DNA of 64,000 nt from Tetrapyrgos nigripes (lineage: Eukaryota; Basidiomycota; Agaricomycetes; Agaricales; Campanellaceae), in NCBI GenBank assembly GCA_013368315.1, contig JAACJM010000249.1, positions 1 to 64,000 on the forward strand. Reading direction: 5' to 3'. The notes beneath the pieces are model-generated. The model was not told the DNA's origin. It saw nothing but the letters and a program-made list of their open reading frames with translations, and did not search any database. Shown here in pieces: positions 57,592 through 64,000 of this stretch; position 1 is the first letter of the stretch, and every line of letters starts with the position of its first letter. A program made the translations under genes and the position numbers.

Positions 57592-58860
57592 ATGGATGCT
57601 GACATGTCCAACCCCAACAATCCCAACCACAACCTTCTGCCCCCATCTCACTCCACCACCATCCTGTCCTACCTCGCTGATGGTAATGCTGCCCCAGCAC
57701 TCTCCACCTCACACTCTGCCATTTCTCTCAGGTCATTGCCCTGTGTCACTCGCTGCACTTCCTTGGCTCCCACTGAGCCTGGAAGTGCTACCTCCAGTGC
57801 CCAGCCGTCTTTCTCTGACATCATGGCCTCTGCCAGCAGCTTCAATAGCTCTTACTCTCAACCTTGTATCTCTCACTCTGACACCTGTCTTTCTACTTCC
57901 AATGTCTTACCCGACTCTGTTGCTCCCTCCACACACACTGAGTACCCGGCTCCCAAACCACTCTTCACTACCTCGCAGACCAGATCTGTCTCCTACCAGA
58001 TGCCATCCTATGACTGGTCAAACTCTATCCACTTTCAACAAAATCTCTGCGCCCTCTGAACCCAGTAATGTGTACAGGCTGAAGAATGCAGCAGGGAAGA
58101 AGGCTGCCAATGGAAATGTCTCTGCCCCTAGTATTGAACAGACAGAGAAAGGGAAAGGGAAGGCCATCGACAATACTCACTATGACCCTGCCAATGTCAA
58201 TACTGACTCTGCTACCCCTGCACCTCCCTAGCTTGATGCCCTTCTAACCACCATTCATCGTCTTGAGGGGGACGTCACTAAGCTTAGGCTGCCCCTATTC
58301 TGTCTAATGACTCCCTCTCCCAAATCTCTCCACCTGCCCCTCCTGTCCATCCTTCTCACCTGTCTGCATCATCCACCATCGACTTGCCACCCTTGCTCAG
58401 CCACCTCCACAATGAAAATGCTGATCACGCCGCCCCTGTCCCCTCTGACAACTCCCCCCTCAAACCTTTCCATCACCATTTCTGGCTGTTCCCTCTCACC
58501 CACCTGCATCACCCAGCATGACTTCACTGTCCTTACTCACTCACTTGGGCATTCCCCCTGCCCCTGATGCCTGTCCACAGCAAACGACTGTCACTCTCTA
58601 TTGACCACAAGGTGGCCAAGTCTGGGAACATGATTACTTCAACTTTATTAAACTCCTTTCCAATCTTAAAGTGCCTGTCGTGCCTTCTCCCACCCACTGA
58701 GGTCTCATGCCCGACCATCAGAGCCAGGCCCTCTATGTTACTTTCCGCTCTTATGAAGCAGCCGTCAATTTCTGTCACCTCTGGAATGACCACGTCCCAA
58801 AAGGTGAGCTTATCCATGAGGTCGCTACCTCCCTCTGATGATCTGGGGTGGACTTGTTAC
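57592..58860 (+). pseudogene. Retroelement ORF1-like remnant
   Basis: Starts ATG 57592 with a Ser/Pro/Asn-rich stretch (MDADMSNPNNPNHNLLPP). After several frame changes comes a compact segment at about 58610-58840: FNFIKLLSNLKVPVVPSPTH, HQSQALYVTFRSYEAAVNFC, LWNDHVPKGELIHEVATSL. The latter looks like an RNA-recognition-type fold of a LINE ORF1 product. The low-complexity head also fits. It is broken by stops (58063 region, 58227, 58700). It may belong to the LINE family seen at 29500, but no overlap proves this. The gypsy-2 LTR starts 48 bp downstream. Confidence 0.4.
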
Positions 58861-58907
58861 CTCTAGTGGTCTCCTCTTCTGATTGTGTTCTAGCTCCTTG
58901 CTTTCCT

Positions 58908-59384
58908 TGTCATGAATCGCCTCCGTCTCCTTCACTTTCCTCTCTATTCTCTTCTACTATCTATTCACTTTTGTTCACCATTCTATCACCCTTCATAAAC
59001 TCATATATACTAATTATCTCTCATCATTGTTCCCTGGATCTATGACTCACTTCTCTGTTTCCTTTATCTCCATGGACATTCTCACGTACATATTTTCTTA
59101 CTTGACTCACACTTTTATTTCCTCCAATCCCTAGGCTCCATGGACATTCTCACATATTCACTTCTTCTCTATATATATTGTAGATCTCGTAGCTAGGTTC
59201 CTTAGTCTGTTCACTTCGTCTCCACTCCGCTCCTAGCACAGTGCAGTGTCGAGCATAGTCAGCTACTCGATCTCCTTTCTCGCCTCTACTATTCTCTCCC
59301 TATATCGTCTCATTATAACTCGTCAAATCTACCTTGTTTATTGTGTGACTTGGGTGGTTCTGCTAAGTGACAGCGTTCTTGACA
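58908..59384 (+). repeat. gypsy-2 5' LTR
   Basis: 477 bp from TGTCATGAATCGCC to GTTCTTGACA, the reverse-complement counterpart of the gypsy-1 LTR but more diverged than the gypsy-1 pair are from each other. Shared blocks: CTAGGTTCCTTAGTCTGTTC, GTGACTTGGGTGGTT. Confidence 0.92.
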
Positions 59385-59438
59385 CTTGAACAGACTCTCT
59401 TACACCCACCTCACAAACAGACCCTCAATAAAAACACA

Positions 59439-59930
59439 CTGGCTCTTAACTTCGAACCCCTTATTAACAACTTACGGACCCGACCTCCACCGTGCTATCC
59501 CTTCCCTATCGAAAAATCAAAGTACTTCGTAAACTACCGAGAAGAACTCGAAATAACAGTATACGAGCACGCTATCGCACTCGACGACTACTGGATCATA
59601 CTCAACAAAAGATCGTGGACCCCAGGTGAAGTGACCATCTCCGAATACCTTCGAATAAAGATATCACCTGAAAACACCTCTCCACGCTACGTTGCAATTG
59701 CAGATACGTGTTACCTCATTCAACTAGGAGAGACGACCCTCCCATATTGGTTCAGTCACGCCGACTACGAAGATAGCGACATCTTCGAGTTCAGCCAAGA
59801 GGAATACCACGAATATCTCCAAACCCAAATCCCTAGGATAATCAGCTATTATAGATCACTGACCTCTTGGGAAGACGTCTCAGGAGAACAGTGGGATCTT
59901 TTATTTCCGGATCTCGAAACAAGTGAATGA
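59439..59930 (+). CDS. ORF0 upstream of gag, no ATG
   Basis: 163-codon counterpart of 9801-10289. I start it at CTG 59439 (context ACACTGG: A at -3, G at +4), where similarity to gypsy-1 begins. The frame is open back to 59367 inside the LTR, but that part does not match gypsy-1 in frame. No methionine codon occurs. It ends TGA at 59928-59930, overlapping the gag ATG (ATGA), so reinitiation is plausible. Blocks such as RIKISPENTSPR and PYWFSHADYEDS are shared with gypsy-1. Unknown function. Confidence 0.6.
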   Translation: MALNFEPLINNLRTRPPPCYPFPIEKSKYFVNYREELEITVYEHAIALDDYWIILNKRSWTPGEVTISEYLRIKISPENTSPRYVAIADTCYLIQLGETTLPYWFSHADYEDSDIFEFSQEEYHEYLQTQIPRIISYYRSLTSWEDVSGEQWDLLFPDLETSE

Positions 59931-61555
59931 GCGAAAGCGGAATTCCAAGAACCACTAGATCACGCACAGCTTCACAAAATCCTAGCCGTGTTTCCTCCCC
60001 CGCAATCATTTGTCTCAGACGACCTCACGCACACGTCCCCCGAAGACAACAAGATTGTTACTTCTCACACCAAAACCGGTGGGAGCTCTGTGCAAACCAT
60101 CCGTGTCCCAATCGACTCTCCGTAAACAACCGACCCCTTTCAATCGAAGAACAAGCAATCGGTATCGAACCAGTCACACTCTTCGAATCACTACCATCAG
60201 AACCAACCACAGAAAACCCAAATCCTGTCACAACCCCGTCACCAACTCCTTCTCACGAACATTCCTCAGAACCCCATTCCCCTCACAACAGATCCCCAAC
60301 GGACAGTACTCCCAGCGCGGTCCAAGAACCCATCTCAATCAACCCCACACTCCCAATCGACTTCCACTCCATTCACGCCGCTCTCAGAATGTCCGAAAAC
60401 CCTGCCTCGGCCACCGCTGCTGCGGGAGGAACCCAAGCTCCCCGAGACGCCGCACCACCCGACGACGAAGTACAGGACGCTCAATCCTCGGTCTTTCCTA
60501 ATACAACTACCAAGGAACGAGGAGTGAAGCCAGAAAAGTTCACAGGAGACCGAAACCAAACAAAAGATTGGATGGCCGAGTTTAACAACTACCTCCGGCT
60601 CAACGATCAAGTCTATCCTACCGAAGACGAAAAGATATCGTTCTTCCTCACACTGTTCTCAGGAGATGAAGCAAAACGATGGGCACGCAGTATGATGAAA
60701 AAGGTCTTTGAAGAAGAAGACGATTTTAGTGACAGTGACAAAGAATATACGAGTACCGACGAGGGTTCCTCTGCTTCGAAACCAAAAACGAAAAAGCTCT
60801 GGACTCTATACGAAGTAAAGCGAGAGTTTCTACGAGATTTCAAACCTGCAGCTCGAGAAACCCAGGCCCAAACCAAGATAGAACATATCAGGATGGAGGG
60901 AGCTCTGGCTGACATAGATAAGTACAACTCCCAATTCAAACGATACGCTGACGATACTGGCTATAACGACAAGGCGTTAATGAAATGGTATCGAAAAGGA
61001 CTCCCCCGAGGGTTGGTAGATTGAATCTCCTATCTATCCACTCAACCCAGAAATCTCGCGGCATTACAGAAGGCAGCGGTAAAACAACACATGATTTGGT
61101 TAGAAAGGCAAGAGGAAAAAAACTCATGGAGTAAACCTCGAAGGGAGGAAGGACAGCCAGGAAGGGGGTCACAAAGTATAAAAAGTGGTCGAACGAGAAG
61201 CATAGAAGTAAATGCCCTCCAAGACAACGTCCCAGGTGCATCTTCAATTACTAAATATCCGCCGAAACTGACTCCCCAAGAAAGGGAAAAGATGAGGAAG
61301 GAAGGACGTTGCTTCAGATGTCGAGGATTGGGCCATATGGGTAACGATTGCCCTACGTTCCCTAATACGCCTCAGATCACTCCCAACAACACGACCTGGA
61401 GACCCTCCATAAAGCAAGCCATGATCGACACCTCGGAGCCCAAGGTCAATACGACCGCAGAAAACATCTCGGAACTCACGGCCAGAATCGGAGCATTATC
61501 AGGAGAAGAGAAGGAAGGACTATTAAAGAAGTTCGTAACGGAATCGGATTTTTGA
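59927..61555 (+). pseudogene. gypsy-2 gag with CCHC zinc knuckle, one stop
   Basis: Starts ATG 59927 overlapping ORF0. It has a Pro/Ser/Thr-rich N-terminal third, then NTTTKERGVKPEKFTGDRNQ and FNNYLRLNDQVYPTEDEKIS typical of a Gag capsid, a TGA at 61022-61024 (Gln in gypsy-1), the knuckle CFRCRGLGHMGNDC, and the end TESDF-stop at 61553-61555 within TTTTTGA. Apart from the single stop the frame is open for 543 codons. It lacks the 13-bp deletion of gypsy-1. Confidence 0.9.
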
Positions 61556-64000
61556 ATACCTCCCCTGCTACGTCGTCAGGAGGAGGGACATGGACATACA
61601 TACCAGTAAAACACAGGCAATACACGAGCCCTATACCCTTTCGTAAGCCACGATCCCTATCTGAATTAAAAATCACGGCAATCACTCAAAATCAACAGAC
61701 CCCATCAATAGAGCTTAAAACCGAATTGATCGGGAAAGTAACTGGACGAAAAATCGACGCAACCGCTCTATTAGACAGTGGAGCAGAAGGAATCATCATT
61801 AACAATACCTTCGCCCAAAAACATCATCTCAGTCGCATTCCCCTAGAAAAACCATTCCCCGTTCGAAATGTCGATGGGTCAGAAAACGTAATGGGATGGG
61901 TAAGACATTACACTGTCCAAAAGCTACGAATTTATGCTCCAGATCACCAATCCCATCACGAGGAGATCGCTGAATTCTACATCACGGACATCGGAGATCA
62001 CGATATCATTTTGGGTACTGATTGGTTACGACACCACAACCCGGAGATCGACTGGACGGCATCAGAAATCAACCTAACATGATGTCCCAGCGATTGTATG
62101 CAGGAAAGGACCCCAGTAAAAACCAAAGCTAAGTCGGAAACCTCCCCCCCAAAAATGAAGACACCTAAAATAATCGATCCCAGAACACATCACCGAAACT
62201 ACCAAGTAGTATTCAAAGACATCGTGGGCCCCCACAAAACAATACCACAACCCAAGATAGCGGGACAACATCGATCACAACGACCTAAGAAAATCCGATT
62301 ACAACAAATTGACTTAAGAACAATGCTCTCCTCAGAAGACACAGCCGGACAGTGGGATGTTCCAGGACAATGGAGTGAACTCGTCATGGAATACCTGGAT
62401 ACCCCCGCCGACCCTGATGAAGACTTATCAGATACCAAGCTGAGTATCCGAGCCGCCTTTACCAGAGCGCTACAAAACACTGAAAACACATCCACGAATC
62501 CAGCAACCTCGTTGCAAGAACAGATACCAGAACAATATCACGAATACCTGTCGGTATTCGACAAAAAGACTTCGGAACGCCTACCCCAACGGAGTAACTG
62601 GGATCATGCGATCGAACTACAAGACGGCTTTCAGCCACGCGCATGTAAAACGTACCCTCTCTCCCCAAACGAACAATCCGAACTCGATTCCTTCCTGACT
62701 GAAAACCTCGAGAAAGGTTATATTAAACCATCAAAGTCCCCTATGGCAAGTCCCTTCTTCTTCGTAAAAAAGAAAGACGGAAAGCTATGCCCGGTGCAGG
62801 ATTATAGAGCGCTCAACAAGGGTACCGTAAAGAACGCATACCCACTACCCCTCATCCCAGAACTAATTGACAAACTCAAAAACGCATATGTGTTCAGTAA
62901 AATCGACCTATGGTGGGGATACAATAACATCCGTATCAAAGAAGGGGACGAATGGAAAGCCGCCTTCAAAACCAACCGAGGACTATTCGAGCCAACGGTC
63001 ATGTTTTTTGGATTAATGAACTCACCGGCGACCTTTCAAGCAATGATGAACACGATCTTCAAGGATCTCATTGACCAAGGGAAGATCGTCATCTACATGG
63101 ATGATATTTTGATATTCACTCGTGACCTAGATGAACACCGAGAATTAGTCCAAACAGTCTTACGACGACTACGGGACAACGATCTATACGCCAAACCTGA
63201 AAAATGCATATTCGAAGCAGACAAAGTCGACTTTCTGGGGCTGATTGTCTCTCACGACACTCTGTCAATGGACCCAGTTAAGGTAGAAGGAGTACTCGAG
63301 TGGCCAATGCCCAAAACAGTAAAAGAAGTTCAGGCTTTCCTAGGATTCGGAAACTTTTATAGACGCTTCATCAAGGACTTCTCAAAAATCGCACGCCCCC
63401 TCTTCGATCTGACAAGAAAGGACAATCACTGGAACTGGGGAACAGAGGCTGAAAAAGCATTCCAGTCCCTCAAAACGGCCTTCACATCCAAACCCGTTCT
63501 ACTGATGCCAGACCATACAAAACCATACCGAGTGGAAGTAGACGCATCAGACTACGCGATGGGGGGGATACTTATGCAAACCGGGGAAGACAATCGATGG
63601 CACCCAGTCGCCTACATCTCTAAATCCCTCTCAGAGACCGAACGAAACTACGACATCCACGATAAAGAACTATTGGCAATCATACGGGCACTGGAAGCAT
63701 GGAGACACTACCTGGAAGGAGCTCCCCATTCTATCGAAATCTTCACCGATCACCGGAACTTAGAATATTTCCAGACCGCCCAAAAACTCAGTCGACGACA
63801 GGCACGATGGGCGTTATTCCTTACGCGATTTGAGTTTTCTCTCCAACATAAACCTGGAAGTCTGAATAAAGCTGACCCGCTATCTAGACGACCAGACCAC
63901 AAACTTGGGACCGAGAACGACAACACCGACAGAATCCTTCTCAACCCCAAATTCTTCCGAATTCGAGCAACTAGACAAGGAACAGTAACAGCCATAGGAG
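61552..64000 (+). pseudogene. gypsy-2 pol: protease, RT, RNase H, open to the window edge
   Basis: Begins in the -1 frame at TTG 61552 overlapping the gag stop. Protease LLDSGAEG is followed by DIGDHDIILGTDWL, a TGA at 62080-62082 (CGA in gypsy-1), then a frame open from 62083 to 64000. This carries [18 protein letters not shown] with [30 protein letters not shown] (usual Arg is Trp) and YMDDILIF, RNase H with VEVDASDYAMGG, IHDKELLAII and [10 protein letters not shown], and the linker toward integrase. RT and RNase H are uninterrupted here, in contrast to gypsy-1, so this copy shows the family's intact frame. Confidence 0.92.

Larger units (their letters stand above)
58908..64000 (+). mobile_element. 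Second copy of the gypsy-1 family (gypsy-2), truncated by window end
   Basis: Plus-strand element: 5' LTR 58908-59384, ORF0, gag, pol, running beyond 64000 within the pol spacer before integrase. Closely related to gypsy-1 along its length, with the same order and the same gag/pol junction. The left target site is TTCCT (58903-58907). The right one is outside the window. The leader after the LTR is CTTGAACAGACTCTC, as in gypsy-1. Confidence 0.93.

Overview
The window looks like a repeat-rich stretch of a basidiomycete genome, most likely Agaricomycetes. The evidence is short GT-AG introns (about 50-110 nt), host genes of mushroom type (a BTB/POZ protein, a kinase-like multigene-family member, a GH79-type C-terminal domain, a MYND-finger protein, a small secreted Cys-rich protein), and chromodomain Ty3/gypsy, Ty1/copia, LINE and hAT elements. 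Species cannot be assigned by reading.

Layout. 1-1074: 3' end of a Ty1/copia element with its LTR. 3158-10818: complete but decayed chromodomain gypsy element on the minus strand (464-bp LTRs, TSD AAAGG). 11255-14905: diverged solo LTR, then a broken fragment of the spliceosomal helicase BRR2, part of it present twice. 16097-19409: tandemly amplified exon segment at the 3' side of a minus-strand kinase-like gene. 19951-21395: internally deleted geranylgeranyltransferase-I beta (CDC43) gene, followed by a foldback MITE. 22325-23135: secreted-protein gene split by a hAT-type MITE. 23456-23914: BTB gene. 25525-27596: non-autonomous TIR element carrying a 22-bp minisatellite. 28070-28920: C-terminal remnant of a GH79-like gene. 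About 29500-33310: LINE copy holding two solo LTRs from different superfamilies. 33941-44541: ATP synthase subunit g gene (ATP20) split by a 9.9-kb gypsy element with two identical 174-bp LTRs. 45534-49840: MYND-finger gene and an unrecognised minus-strand locus. 50063-51563: TIR element with a nested MITE. 52153-56169: hAT element with a multi-exon transposase. 56218-56690: second copy of the LINE 3' end. 57592-58860: retroelement ORF1-like remnant. 58908-64000: second, plus-strand copy of the first gypsy family, running off the window.

The genes do not form a pathway. The region is a mobile-element nest in which pieces of core genes (BRR2, CDC43, ATP20) and accessory genes are truncated or interrupted. 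The most informative signals are junctions where the pre-insertion sequence can be read directly: ATP20 (TSD CGTTG), the secreted-protein gene (TSD CAATTTTA), the LINE (TSD ATCTT), and the empty versus filled LINE 3' end. Others are a conserved ATG-less reading frame upstream of gag, stop codons concentrated at CGN codons, and a very large gypsy polyprotein with an internal repeated region of unknown function.
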